A DNA stretch of 64,000 nt from assembly GCF_020723905.1 (NCBI RefSeq), contig NZ_DYHZ01000002.1, positions 1-64,000 on the forward strand. The letters are read 5' to 3'. The position numbers and the translations under genes were made by a program. The number at the start of each line of letters is the position of its first letter. Position 1 is the stretch's first letter. This DNA comes from Anaerolinea thermophila. Lineage in GTDB: Bacteria; Chloroflexota; Anaerolineae; Anaerolineales; Anaerolineaceae. Under the pieces are notes generated by a model. That model was not told the origin of the DNA. It searched no databases and saw only the letters and a program-made list of their open reading frames with translations. Below, one piece after another: positions 45,215 to 54,782 of the stretch.

Positions 45215-46582
45215 TTAATGGCGGGGTTTGAGCACAAACCGGATGGGTGTACCGGTGAAGGGGTACTCTTTGCGGAAGACGTTCTCCAGAAAACGCAGAT
45301 ATGAAAAATGCGCCAGTTTGGGATCGTTGCAGAAGAGCAGGAAAGTGGGCGGATCGGAGCGCACCTGTGTGCCGTAGTAAATATGGAGCGAGCGCCCGCC
45401 GCGCGAGACCGGGGCATGGCGTTCCTGCGCTTCCTGAATCAGGCGGTTGATGACGCCGGTGTTGAGGCGCGCCAGGCGTTCTTCCTGCACCCGCAGTGCC
45501 ATGGGAAGCACCTGATCCACGCGCTGACCGGTTTTGGCAGAGATGAACAGAATGGGGACGTAGTCCATGAAATTCAATTCCTGACGCAGGCGGGCAGTGT
45601 ACTCCGCCATGGTGCGGTTGTCCTTCTCCACAGCGTCCCACTTGTTGACCAGCACCACGGTGCTTTTCCACGCTTCAAGGATGAACCCCGCGATGTGGGT
45701 ATCCTGTGCGGTGATGCCGGTGGTGGCGTCAATCATCAGCAGGGCGACGTCACAGCGCTCAATGGCGCGCAGGGAGCGCAGAACGCTGTACTTTTCCACG
45801 CCCGGCTCGATTTTGCCGCGGCGGCGGATGCCTGCCGTATCAATCAGGGTGATGGGAACGCCGTTGTACTCGATGCGCGTGTCCAGCGCGTCGCGGGTGG
45901 TGCCGGGAATGGGGCTGACGATGGCGCGTTCCTCGCCCACCAGACGGTTGAGCAGGCTGGATTTTCCGGCGTTGGGTTTGCCCACAATGGCAATCTTGAC
46001 CGAGTCATCCTCGCCTTCTTCTTCCGCTTTGGGTAAACTGGCGATGAGCGCATCCAGCAGGTCACCGGTTCCGGTGCCGTGCAGGGCAGAGATGGGGTAA
46101 GGCTCGCCCATGCCGAGTTCGTAAAATTCGCTGGCAACCGCGCGCAGGTTGGCGCTGTCGGCTTTGTTGACCACCAGGAACACCGGCGGGTGGGGCTTGC
46201 CGTCCACGATTTGCTGTTTGCGCCGCAGAATTTGCGCCACCTCGCGGTCGGCGGGTGTCAAACCGCTGATGGCATCCACCAGAAAGAGGACAGCGTCAGC
46301 GTCCTGAATGGCAAGTTCCGCCTGACTGCGAATTTCCTTAATAAATTCCGCTGAACCAATGGAAAGCGGTTCGCGTCCGGCACGGGCGGCGCTGGGGTCA
46401 ATCCCGCCGGTATCCACAATATCGAACTCCACCCCGCTCCATTCCGCCGTCGCAAACAGACGGTCGCGGGTGGTGCCGGGTGTGTCGTCCACGATTGCCA
46501 GAGGCTCGCCAGCCAGCCGGTTGAACAGGGTGCTCTTCCCGACGTTGGGTCTTCCTACCAGTGCCACAATTGATCTTGCCAT
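45215..46582 (-). CDS. der: Ribosome-associated GTPase Der (EngA)
   Basis: 455 residues with two tandem GTPase domains and a C-terminal KH-like domain. First G1 is GRPNVGKST (10-18); second is GKPNAGKSS (about 182-190); DTPGTTRDR and DTAGIRRRGKIE are the switch regions; NKAD and NKWD are G4 motifs. It assists 50S subunit assembly. ATG 46582. Slightly longer N-terminal linker than E. coli, otherwise ordinary. Confidence 0.96.
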   Translation of the reverse strand: MARSIVALVGRPNVGKSTLFNRLAGEPLAIVDDTPGTTRDRLFATAEWSGVEFDIVDTGGIDPSAARAGREPLSIGSAEFIKEIRSQAELAIQDADAVLFLVDAISGLTPADREVAQILRRKQQIVDGKPHPPVFLVVNKADSANLRAVASEFYELGMGEPYPISALHGTGTGDLLDALIASLPKAEEEGEDDSVKIAIVGKPNAGKSSLLNRLVGEERAIVSPIPGTTRDALDTRIEYNGVPITLIDTAGIRRRGKIEPGVEKYSVLRSLRAIERCDVALLMIDATTGITAQDTHIAGFILEAWKSTVVLVNKWDAVEKDNRTMAEYTARLRQELNFMDYVPILFISAKTGQRVDQVLPMALRVQEERLARLNTGVINRLIQEAQERHAPVSRGGRSLHIYYGTQVRSDPPTFLLFCNDPKLAHFSYLRFLENVFRKEYPFTGTPIRFVLKPRH

Positions 46583-46868
46583 GGCTGTATTTATAACATG
46601 CTAAAAGGTTCCGGACAAGGCATTTGGAAATCTGCCGTGATTCCTCTTCCCAAATCCTTCAGGCGCTGATAGGATAAGATCATTCGGGGGAGTGTGGCAA
46701 ATGAGACAATCCTCAAGAATGAAACGGGTGGTGGTGGAAAAAAACGCAGGATGGAGCAGCGCTGGCATTTGCCTGGCTGGGCGTTTTCCTGCTGGCTTCA
46801 GACATTCTGGAAAAGCGGGCAAATACGGGGATTTTTCACCCTCAAAATAAAGCAAAGGATTGGTAAGC

Positions 46869-47690
46869 ATGAAACTCTACGTTGTTTGTGATCTGGAAGG
46901 AGTGGCGGGGGTGGTTCATCACCCTCAGCAGTGCCGCTGGGATGCCGACAGGGGCTGGTATGCGCCGTTTCTGGAACAGGCTCGCCGTCTGGCAACCCTT
47001 GAACTGAATGCGCTGGTCGAGGGAGCGCTTTCTGCGGGGGCGGAGGAAATCATCGCCTGGGATGGACATGGCAATTTCCCGGGCGGGCTGGAGGTTGAAC
47101 TCCTCCATCCTGCCTGTAAACTGATTATGGATGCAGGCGATGGTGGTCCTGCCGGGCTGGATTCGTCCTTCGACGCGCTTCTGCAACTGGGACTGCACGC
47201 CATGGCGGGTACACCTCGGGCTGTGCTGGCGCACTCGTTCTTCGGCAATCTGCTGGAGTACACGGTCAATGGAGAGGCGGTCGGGGAAATCTGGATGAAC
47301 GCCTACACTGCCGGAAAGGTGGGCGTCCCGTTCATCTTCCTCAGCGGCGACCGCGCCGCGGCGCTGGAAGCCCGGCAACTGGTGCCGGATGTTGAAGTTG
47401 CCATTGTCAAGGAAGGGCTGTCCGAAGAGGCGATTGGTCTGGATCATGTCCAGCCCGCCCTCTGTCTTTCTCCGCAGGCGGCGCGGGAGACCATTCGGAA
47501 AACTGTGGCGCGTGCTTTATGGAAGGTGGGCAAAGTGGCTCCCTTCACACGCAAGCCGCCCTTCACCCTCCGCGCCCGCTTTTCCGGAGAACGTTTTGCC
47601 GAAGAGCGCGCCGGTCAACCCGGCGTGCGCCGCGTGGATGCCTGTACGGTGGAACTCGTCGGCGCGGATGAACCCTGGCTGTTGTTGTAG
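46869..47690 (+). CDS. M55-family D-aminopeptidase (DppA-like)
   Basis: 273 residues. CDLEGVAGVV is the DMEG-type metal motif of DppA; IAWDGHGNFPGG and a single HSFFG carry other zinc ligands, and VNGEAVGEIWMNAYTAG follows the family pattern. Known members cleave D-Ala-containing peptides, so it may recycle cell-wall peptides. ATG 46869 preceded by AAAGGA; the 286 bases upstream hold no supported gene. Confidence 0.87.
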   Translation: MKLYVVCDLEGVAGVVHHPQQCRWDADRGWYAPFLEQARRLATLELNALVEGALSAGAEEIIAWDGHGNFPGGLEVELLHPACKLIMDAGDGGPAGLDSSFDALLQLGLHAMAGTPRAVLAHSFFGNLLEYTVNGEAVGEIWMNAYTAGKVGVPFIFLSGDRAAALEARQLVPDVEVAIVKEGLSEEAIGLDHVQPALCLSPQAARETIRKTVARALWKVGKVAPFTRKPPFTLRARFSGERFAEERAGQPGVRRVDACTVELVGADEPWLLL

Positions 47691-47704
47691 GTTGGGGGAA
47701 AAAG

Positions 47705-48391
47705 ATGGAGACGCCGGTTTCTCTTTCACAACTCAAAAAAAAGGTGTACGGTCGCTTCTTCATGGCGTTTGTCGTGCTGGCAGGGATGTTTTTTCTCCCT
47801 GCCGGTACTCTGCGCTACTGGCAGGCCTGGCTGTTTCTGGCAAGTCTGTTTATCCCCATGTTCGTCGTGATGCAGTGGCTTTTCCATCACGATCCTGACC
47901 TGCTGGAAAGGCGAATGCGCCTGCGCGAACGCGAAGCCGAACAGAAGACCATCATCAGCGTTGCGGTGGTCATTTATCTGCTGATATTCCTCCTGCCGGG
48001 TTTTGATCGGCGCTGGGGCTGGTCGAATGTGCCGGCATGGGTCTCGATTCTTGCCGATGTGGGATTGCTGGCTGGCTATGCCCTGTTTGTTGCTACCCTG
48101 AAAGCCAACCGCTATGCCGCGCGCACTGTTGCGGTTGAAGAAGGACAACAGGTTGTATCCAGCGGACCGTACGCCCATGTGCGCCATCCCATGTACCTGT
48201 CCACAATGATCATCTACACTCTCTCTCCGCTGGTGCTGGGATCGTACTGGGCGGTGCTTCCTGCGCTTTCCATCATTGCCCTGCTGGTGGCGCGGATTCG
48301 TAATGAAGAGAAAGTGCTTTTACGCGATTTACCCGGGTATGCCGAATACATGCAGAAGGTACGTTATCGCCTCATTCCGGGCGTGTGGTGA
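47705..48391 (+). CDS. ICMT/PEMT-like membrane methyltransferase family protein
   Basis: 228 residues with five or so membrane segments. The C-terminal motifs GPYAHVRHPMYLSTMI and RNEEKVLLRDLPGYAEYMQKV are those of isoprenylcysteine carboxyl methyltransferase and phospholipid methyltransferases and bind S-adenosylmethionine. Substrate unknown. It begins 14 bases after the M55 gene, so probably co-transcribed. Confidence 0.85.
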   Translation: METPVSLSQLKKKVYGRFFMAFVVLAGMFFLPAGTLRYWQAWLFLASLFIPMFVVMQWLFHHDPDLLERRMRLREREAEQKTIISVAVVIYLLIFLLPGFDRRWGWSNVPAWVSILADVGLLAGYALFVATLKANRYAARTVAVEEGQQVVSSGPYAHVRHPMYLSTMIIYTLSPLVLGSYWAVLPALSIIALLVARIRNEEKVLLRDLPGYAEYMQKVRYRLIPGVW

Positions 48392-48546
48392 GAAGCGCGC
48401 TCCTGATTCCCCTGTGTTCTCCCCCCGCAGGGGAATTTCCAGTGCTGTTTCCTCTTACACCGGCTTCCTGCCAGAGGGGTAAGGAAATGCCTCAAAAGAG
48501 AGCCTTCATGCCTCTTAACAACTGGCTGACTCTTGCGCCAGAATCC

Positions 48547-48581
48547 TTGTCTGAGAAAAAAGCCTGTGCTAAACTGATTTT
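48547..48581 (+). promoter_or_regulatory. Promoter of a probable leaderless TPR gene
   Basis: TTGTCT (48547-48552), a 17-base spacer and TAAACT (48570-48575), which ends six bases before ATG 48582. There is no Shine-Dalgarno. Confidence 0.55.
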
Positions 48582-50435
48582 ATGACCCCCGAAGAGACCA
48601 TTTACGAAGAGGCATTGACCGCGCTGAAAAGCGGCGACCTTGCCCGCGCCCGCGATTTGTTCACCCGCCTGCTGCGCATGAATCAGAACAAAGCCGAGTA
48701 CTGGGTGTACATGAGCGCCACCGTGGAGACCGCCCGCGAGCGGACATACTGCCTGCAGGAAGCCCTCAAGCGTGACCCGCAAAACGCCGAAGCCAGGCGC
48801 GGATTGCAAATCCTCGGGCTTCATCCGGTGGATGAATCTCAGGTCATTCCTCTTAAATGGCAGAAACGCAACTGGGAGGTAGCCCCGCCGGTGAGTGAGG
48901 CGCCCCTCCCGCCGCTGATGACGCCGCGCACCATCTTCGCCATCCTCGGCGGTCTGGTGGCGCTGGCAGTGATTGTGGTGCTGGTTGTGAGCGGCCTCAA
49001 CCGTCCGCAAAGGCGTTCTATCATCATCCCGTCCAATCTGGATTTACCGGCAACCTTTACCCCCACTCCGCTCCCCACCGTGGCGGTGCAGGCTTCTCCT
49101 TCCCCCACCTTTATCGGTCCCACGCCGCTGTGGATGAAACTTTCGGCGACCTACACGCCCACCCCACTGTACGTCAACACGCCGCACCCTATCAGCGAAG
49201 CCTACCGCATTGGTATGCGTGCGTATTCCCGGCAGGACTGGCCCGGGGTGGTGAACTACCTCCAGCAGGTGGTTACCGTACAGCCCGATTCCCCCGATCT
49301 GTACTATCACATGGGCGAAGCCCTGCGTTTTCAGGGTAAAGCCGAGCAAGCCCTGACCTATTACTCGCAAGCCATCAGTGTAAAGCCGGAGTTCGCTCCC
49401 GCCTACCTGGGGCGCGCCCGCGCCCGACTTGAACTGGGCAAAGACCTGGACAAAGCCCGCCAGGATTTGGAGACCGCCATTGCCCGCGACCCGCAACTGG
49501 GCGAAGCCTATCTGGTCCTGGCTCAACTGGAACTGCGCCAGGATAATCCTGAAGAAGCCCTGCAGTTGCTTGCTCAGGCAGATGCCCTCCTGCCGGATTC
49601 TCCTCTGGTGGCGCTGGCGCGCGGCGAAGCCTACCTGGCACTGGGCGAGGTGGATGCTGCCCTGGAACAGGCTCAGCGCGCCAACACGCTGGATTTGACC
49701 CTGCTCCCCGCTTACCGCCTGCTGGGTGCGGCACTGCTGGAAAAGGGCGAAGCCGAACAGGCTGTGGAACCGCTGGAAACCTACCTGCTCTACGAGACCA
49801 GGGACCTGGAAGCCTACCTGCTGGCTTCGCGCGCTTATGAAGCCGCCGGGCGCATCCCCGAGGCGCTCAAAGCCCTCGACCGGGCGCTGGCGCTGAACAG
49901 TCGTTCCCCGGAGATCTACATTCGCCGTGGGGAACTGTACCTGGCGCAGGAAAATTATGACAAAGCCATTGACGATTTCAAAGCCGCTTACCGCCTGAAG
50001 AAGACTTACCCCGCCAGTATGGGATGGGCGAAAGCCTTACTGCTGGGCGGTTACCCCGGCGATGCCTACATGCAGTTTGAAGCCACCAAAGGGCTGGCAG
50101 AGACGGATGCTCAGAAAGCCGAACTGTATTACTGGGAGGCGCAATCGCTGGAAAAACTTAATGAGGTGATTGCCGCCATCAATACCTGGAACAAACTGCT
50201 GGCGCTCCCGCAGGATGCCGTCAAGCCTGAGTGGGCAGAGTATGCCCGCCAGCGTTTGCAGGTGCTGGTCACCCCCACCCGCACACCTTTGCCTAGCGCC
50301 ACCCCCACGGTGACGCGCACCCCGGCGGTTTCGTCCACTGCCACCCGCACCCCGGGCGTCTCTGCCACGGCAACGCGCACGCCTACCCTCCGCGCCACCG
50401 TTACCCGCACGCCCACCCCCAGTCCGACTCGATAA
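48582..50435 (+). CDS. Membrane-anchored TPR protein with Thr-Arg-Pro repeat tail
   Basis: 617 residues. An N-terminal cytoplasmic region with one TPR-like unit (1-110) leads to a single membrane helix (IFAILGGLVALAVIVVLVVSG, about 123-143), a Thr/Pro linker, then about ten TPR units (about 205-560) predicted outside the membrane. The tail (about 565-617) is a repeat of T(A/V)TRTP units. It probably organises an envelope complex. The next gene starts four bases after its stop, so the two products likely work together. Confidence 0.85.
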   Translation: MTPEETIYEEALTALKSGDLARARDLFTRLLRMNQNKAEYWVYMSATVETARERTYCLQEALKRDPQNAEARRGLQILGLHPVDESQVIPLKWQKRNWEVAPPVSEAPLPPLMTPRTIFAILGGLVALAVIVVLVVSGLNRPQRRSIIIPSNLDLPATFTPTPLPTVAVQASPSPTFIGPTPLWMKLSATYTPTPLYVNTPHPISEAYRIGMRAYSRQDWPGVVNYLQQVVTVQPDSPDLYYHMGEALRFQGKAEQALTYYSQAISVKPEFAPAYLGRARARLELGKDLDKARQDLETAIARDPQLGEAYLVLAQLELRQDNPEEALQLLAQADALLPDSPLVALARGEAYLALGEVDAALEQAQRANTLDLTLLPAYRLLGAALLEKGEAEQAVEPLETYLLYETRDLEAYLLASRAYEAAGRIPEALKALDRALALNSRSPEIYIRRGELYLAQENYDKAIDDFKAAYRLKKTYPASMGWAKALLLGGYPGDAYMQFEATKGLAETDAQKAELYYWEAQSLEKLNEVIAAINTWNKLLALPQDAVKPEWAEYARQRLQVLVTPTRTPLPSATPTVTRTPAVSSTATRTPGVSATATRTPTLRATVTRTPTPSPTR

Positions 50436-50439
50436 ACCC

Positions 50440-53301
50440 GTGCGTCCGGTTCCGCTTGCCTTACTGCTGAAAAAACGCCAGCGCCGCGAATGGATGCGCA
50501 GGGCGCGCGGCTTTTCGCCGTTTGCCCGCTTTGCCGGTGGAGTGCTGACTCTCTTCCTCCTTTTGATGGGCGCCGGCACGGTGCTGGCGGCGCTGTGGAT
50601 GTCGCAAATCACCGCCAGCCTGCCGGACGTATCTTCCCTGCCTGCCCTGCTTTCTCCCTCTGGCGATGGCGTCTTTCAGCCCACCCGCCTGTATGACCGC
50701 ACCGGACAGCATCTGCTTTACACGCTGGAAAATCCCGGTCTCACCCGCCGCACGCTCAGCCTTGACCCGGCGCGTCCCGATCACATCTCCCCTGAGGTGG
50801 TGCGGGTGATCATTCCACTGCTGGATGAAGCCTTCTGGAACAGTCCCGGAGTGGATGCCCGTCATCTGCTCGACCCGTATCCACGCACCATTGCCGAGCG
50901 GCTGGTGCTGAACCTGCTGCTGGATCAGGAAGCCCCGGACGCGCGCCGCGCCCTGCGCATGCGTCTGCTGGCGGCTCAGGTGGTCTCGCAATACGGTCGG
51001 CGGCAGGTGCTGGAGTGGTACCTCAACAGCGCTCCGTTTGGACATCTCGCCTATGGCATTGAATCTGCCGCGCGGCTGTATCTGGATAAATCTGCCAGCG
51101 AACTCAATCTTGCCGAAGCGGCGCTGCTCATTCCCCTGCTGAACACCCCTGCCCTGAATCCGCTGGATGCCCCTGCCGCGGCGCTGGAAAATCAGCAAGC
51201 CGCGCTGGATGCCCTGCTGGAGAAAAACGTCCTCACCCCCGAAGAACATCAACGCGCCCGCAACACCCCCCTGCGCCTGCGGGAGAATTTTCCCGAGAGC
51301 CGCTCGGCGGCGGGTGCCTTCACCACCCTGGTGCTGGATCAGATTGCCGCACAACTGGGGCGCCAGCGCCTCGAACGCGGTGGACTGCGCATCATCACCA
51401 CGCTGGACTGGACGCTCCAGCAGGAGTTGCAGTGCAGTGTGCAGGCCCACCTTGCCCGGATTGAAGGGCAGTCGGTTCAGGCAATTCTGCCCGACGGCTC
51501 TCCCTGCCAGATGAGCCGCTTACTGCCCACCCGTCCGCCTGTGGAACGCGCCCCCGGGAACCTCGCCGCCAGCGCGCTGGTGATGAATCCCCGCACGGCT
51601 CAGGTGCTGGCATTTGTGGGCGATACCACCCGTGCAGGCGAAGCCGCCTACCTCTCGGTGCACCCTGCAGGCACCCTCCTGCCCCCCTTTGCCATTGTCA
51701 CCGCCTTCTCCCGGGCGTACAGCCCTGCCACGCTGGTGTGGGACCTGCCGCAGGACCTCTCCCTGCCCAACCTGGATGGCACCTTTCACGGTCCGGTTCG
51801 GCTGCGCATAGCCTTAGCAAATGATTACGTGAGTGCGCTCTCGCGCGTTATCCAGCAGATGGGTGACGACCACCGTCTCTGGCAACTGGCGCAGGCGCTT
51901 GGGCTGGAGGATTTGAGCGGCGTTCAGGGCACACAGAACTGGGAAAATGCCCGTTTCAGTTTGCCGCAACTGGCGCAAGCCTATGCGTTCTTCCCAAACA
52001 TGGGCATGCTCTACGGTGTGCAGGAAGACAGCACCCGCCCGTTACAGCCCGTCACCGCGCTGTATGTGGAAGATGCGCAGGGGAATGTGGTGCTGGATGG
52101 AACTCAGACGCAAAGCCGTGCGCTGGTCAGCGCCCCCATTACCTATCTGATGCACCACGTGCTCAGCGATGAACCCGCCCGCTGGCAAACCCTGGGCTAC
52201 CCCAATCCGCTGGAGATTGGACGCCCCGCAGGCGCGAAAATTGGCCGAGCCAGCGGCGGAAAAGACCTGTGGACGGTGGGTTATACCCGTGATCATCTGG
52301 CGCTGGTATGGATGGGAGAGATGGCGGCACAATCTCAGCCGCCTGCCCTGCGCGTTCAGGATGCCGCCGCGCTCTGGCACGCCATCATGCAGTATGTTAG
52401 CCGCGATCTGCCGCCGCGGGAGTGGGAGACGCCTGCGGGAATCTCTACCGTGCAGGTGTGTGACCCTTCGGGTTTGCTCCCAACGCCTGACTGCCCGCAG
52501 GTTGTCACGGAAGTCTTCCTGACGGGGAACGAACCGATTGCCTACGACAACCTCTATCAGGTGGTGCAGATCAACCGCGAGACGGGCAGGCGGGCTACCG
52601 TTTTCACTCCGCCTGCACTGGTGGATGAGAAGGTGTACATGAACCTGCCCCCTGAGGCGCTGGAATGGGCGCAGTCGCAGGGCATTGAAACTCCGCCGGA
52701 AAAGTACGATGCCATTCAAATGCCGCTCATGCCTGCGGGTGCGCAAATTATCGAGCCATTGCCGTTTGCCATGGTGCGCGGTGAGGTAATGATTCGCGGA
52801 ACGGCGGGCGGAGAGGGCTTTGCTTTCTATCAGGTGCAGGCGGGCGAGGGATTGAACCCGCAATCCTGGATTGAGATTGCCCGGGGTGACCGTCCCGTAG
52901 AGAACGGTTTGCTGGGCAGGTGGGATACGGCGGGACTGGAAGGGTTGTACGCGCTACGCTTACAGGTGGTGCGCGCCGATCAAAGTGTGGATACCGCCAT
53001 TCTTCAGGTAACGGTGGATAACACCCCGCCTTTTGCGCGGGTGCTCTCCCCGCTTCCCGAGCAGACCCTGACGGTAAAACCCCGCCAGAGCATCACCCTG
53101 CGCGCCGAAGCGGAAGACACCAGCGGGATTGTCCGGGTGGAATGGTGGCTGGATGGTCAGAAGATGGGTGAAAATCTCGTGGCGCCCTTCTCCTGGCACT
53201 GGCAGGCAACCGAGGGACAGCACACCCTGTTTGTGCGCGCATTCGATGCGGCGGGCAACGTGGGTGAATCCCCGCGAATCATTTTCCGCATTTCCCGCTA
53301 A
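50440..53301 (+). CDS. Class A penicillin-binding protein homologue with lost active sites
   Basis: 953 residues: membrane anchor (about 33-53), glycosyltransferase-51 region (about 85-240), transpeptidase-like region (about 370-650) and two Ig-like C-terminal domains. The fold is clear from LEWYLNSAPFGHLAYGIESAARLYLDKSA, but the GT51 EDxxF glutamate aligns with Leu128 (LLDEAFW), and STITQQ reads RTIAER. In the transpeptidase the SxxK motif reads TLLP (412-415), SxN reads DYV (462-464) and KTG reads KIG (600-602). It is probably a pseudoenzyme scaffold. GTG start at 50440. Confidence 0.83.
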   Translation: MRPVPLALLLKKRQRREWMRRARGFSPFARFAGGVLTLFLLLMGAGTVLAALWMSQITASLPDVSSLPALLSPSGDGVFQPTRLYDRTGQHLLYTLENPGLTRRTLSLDPARPDHISPEVVRVIIPLLDEAFWNSPGVDARHLLDPYPRTIAERLVLNLLLDQEAPDARRALRMRLLAAQVVSQYGRRQVLEWYLNSAPFGHLAYGIESAARLYLDKSASELNLAEAALLIPLLNTPALNPLDAPAAALENQQAALDALLEKNVLTPEEHQRARNTPLRLRENFPESRSAAGAFTTLVLDQIAAQLGRQRLERGGLRIITTLDWTLQQELQCSVQAHLARIEGQSVQAILPDGSPCQMSRLLPTRPPVERAPGNLAASALVMNPRTAQVLAFVGDTTRAGEAAYLSVHPAGTLLPPFAIVTAFSRAYSPATLVWDLPQDLSLPNLDGTFHGPVRLRIALANDYVSALSRVIQQMGDDHRLWQLAQALGLEDLSGVQGTQNWENARFSLPQLAQAYAFFPNMGMLYGVQEDSTRPLQPVTALYVEDAQGNVVLDGTQTQSRALVSAPITYLMHHVLSDEPARWQTLGYPNPLEIGRPAGAKIGRASGGKDLWTVGYTRDHLALVWMGEMAAQSQPPALRVQDAAALWHAIMQYVSRDLPPREWETPAGISTVQVCDPSGLLPTPDCPQVVTEVFLTGNEPIAYDNLYQVVQINRETGRRATVFTPPALVDEKVYMNLPPEALEWAQSQGIETPPEKYDAIQMPLMPAGAQIIEPLPFAMVRGEVMIRGTAGGEGFAFYQVQAGEGLNPQSWIEIARGDRPVENGLLGRWDTAGLEGLYALRLQVVRADQSVDTAILQVTVDNTPPFARVLSPLPEQTLTVKPRQSITLRAEAEDTSGIVRVEWWLDGQKMGENLVAPFSWHWQATEGQHTLFVRAFDAAGNVGESPRIIFRISR

Positions 53302-53304
53302 GGA

Positions 53305-53820
53305 TTATTCGGGCACTTCCCGCACGATGGTGCATCCATAGGATGGGATGTGCTGGATGGCGGGTGTCTCTCCCTTCAGAATGGCATCCAGGGCTTCGAG
53401 CGCGTAGAAGCGGGTGGGAACGCGCTGGCGGAATGAGGTATCATCCAGCGCACCGTGATACCGCAGGATGCCGCTGGCGTCCAGCACGAAGCAGTGCGGC
53501 GTGGTCACGGCTTCGTATAAATCCGCTACCCGATGCTGTTCATCAATCAGCACCAGTGGCAAGCCGCGGGAATGGGCTACCTCGCGGATGAGTTCAGGCG
53601 TCTCGTTGATGTTCGAGGCAATGGAAACCCATACCGCCGAATCGTGAAATGCCTGCCAGCGCTCCACCAGCATGCGGTCTGCCTGTTCTGCCCAGGGACA
53701 TTCGGCAGACCAGAAGTTAATCAGCACGGGCTTGCCGCGCAGGGCGGAGAGGGTCACTGCTTCTCCGGTGATGGAAAGCAGGGTGAAATCGGGTGCGGGT
53801 TGATCCAGTTGAACGGGCAT
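53305..53820 (-). CDS. Redoxin-domain (TlpA/AhpC-like) protein
   Basis: 171 residues with a thioredoxin fold: PAPDFTLLSITGEAVTLSALRGKPVLINFWSAECPWAE. The active site has one cysteine (Cys41) where CxxC would be; another Cys163 is near the C-terminus (SYGCTIV) and may serve as resolving partner. cis-Pro is in TTPHCFVLD, with a third Cys next to it. No signal peptide, so cytoplasmic. Possibly a peroxidase or thiol oxidoreductase. ATG 53820 after GGAGGA. Confidence 0.82.
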   Translation of the reverse strand: MPVQLDQPAPDFTLLSITGEAVTLSALRGKPVLINFWSAECPWAEQADRMLVERWQAFHDSAVWVSIASNINETPELIREVAHSRGLPLVLIDEQHRVADLYEAVTTPHCFVLDASGILRYHGALDDTSFRQRVPTRFYALEALDAILKGETPAIQHIPSYGCTIVREVPE

Positions 53821-53885
53821 GGCTTTATCCTCCAGGGCAGGTGTTTTTTAAAAGCATATCAGGTTTAACCGATTCTGTACACCGC

Positions 53886-54689
53886 TTACATCATGCCGGC
53901 GCGCGCCATCACCTCACGGATGAACGCCACAGTCTTGTACAGTTCGTCCGCCGCAGGTGTGCCCCGGGGGTTCATGCGTCCTTCCCAGGCACTTTGAATC
54001 AGCCCATGCCAGCGGGGGTCCAGCGTGGTTAACGCCCAGTGCATGGCATGCGGCTTGGGGACAACCTCGCCATGTGTCAGGGTGTACAGGATGCGGCACA
54101 GCGAAAGCACCACGTAGGATTGATAGCCGCGGGAGTTCATTTTTTGAGGGTTCTCCACCAGTCCCTGCGCCCATTCCGCAAGCACCACGCGCATGGCGTG
54201 TTTCAGGTCTTCGGGGGCAGGCGGAGTGAACAGAGTGTGCGGCTCGGGACCATACAGCCCAATCCCGCGGTGGTAGAGGATGTGACGGTGTATCGTCCAC
54301 CAGCCCTCATCGTGGTCGGCAATTTTCAGACGCTCTTCCCTGCCGCGCTCCAGATTGGGATGGAAGCGCTGTTCCGGGTCGAACCGTTGCAGGAAACTTA
54401 AGGGCAGGTACGAACCTTCCAGTTCCACTGCCCACGGAGTGGGGAAAGAAGCCAGACGCTCATGCAGGGCGTACAGCGCACGAAAGGTGTTCTCGTCCAC
54501 GGGTTCAGAGGTGACCGAAAGGAAGTCCACATCGCTGGCGGTATCGAAGCCGCCGTTAGCAAGCGAACCTTCCAGATACACCCCAATCAGGCGCTCTTTC
54601 AAGATTTCCTGCATGCCTGCAAGCAGTTCGCTTAACAGCAGGGTGATGTCCGGATAATTTTCTAGAAAAGCGGGCAGAGGACCGGGCAT
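53886..54689 (-). CDS. AadA-like nucleotidyltransferase with DUF4111 domain
   Basis: 267 residues. The nucleotidyltransferase motif GSLANGGFDTASDVDF (about 41-56) has the GS...DxD pattern. The C-terminal helical region matches DUF4111 as in aminoglycoside 3''-adenylyltransferases (PHTLFTPPAPEDLKHAMR, SRGYQSYVVLSLCRILYTL, GEVVPKPHAMHWAL). Real substrate unknown; aminoglycoside resistance is only one option. ATG 54689 lacks a strong RBS. Confidence 0.8.
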   Translation of the reverse strand: MPGPLPAFLENYPDITLLLSELLAGMQEILKERLIGVYLEGSLANGGFDTASDVDFLSVTSEPVDENTFRALYALHERLASFPTPWAVELEGSYLPLSFLQRFDPEQRFHPNLERGREERLKIADHDEGWWTIHRHILYHRGIGLYGPEPHTLFTPPAPEDLKHAMRVVLAEWAQGLVENPQKMNSRGYQSYVVLSLCRILYTLTHGEVVPKPHAMHWALTTLDPRWHGLIQSAWEGRMNPRGTPAADELYKTVAFIREVMARAGMM

Positions 54690-54782
54690 AGGATGAGATG
54701 AAGCATCCTTTCTGAGGCAGGTATGGGGTGTGCATGGGATAACCTGCCTTCCTGCGAGGGGGATTATACCCGCTCTTGCGGT

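Noticed and set aside
46694-46891. 65-codon frame before the M55 gene
   Set aside because: No SD, odd composition, and it overlaps the M55 start; no support as a gene.
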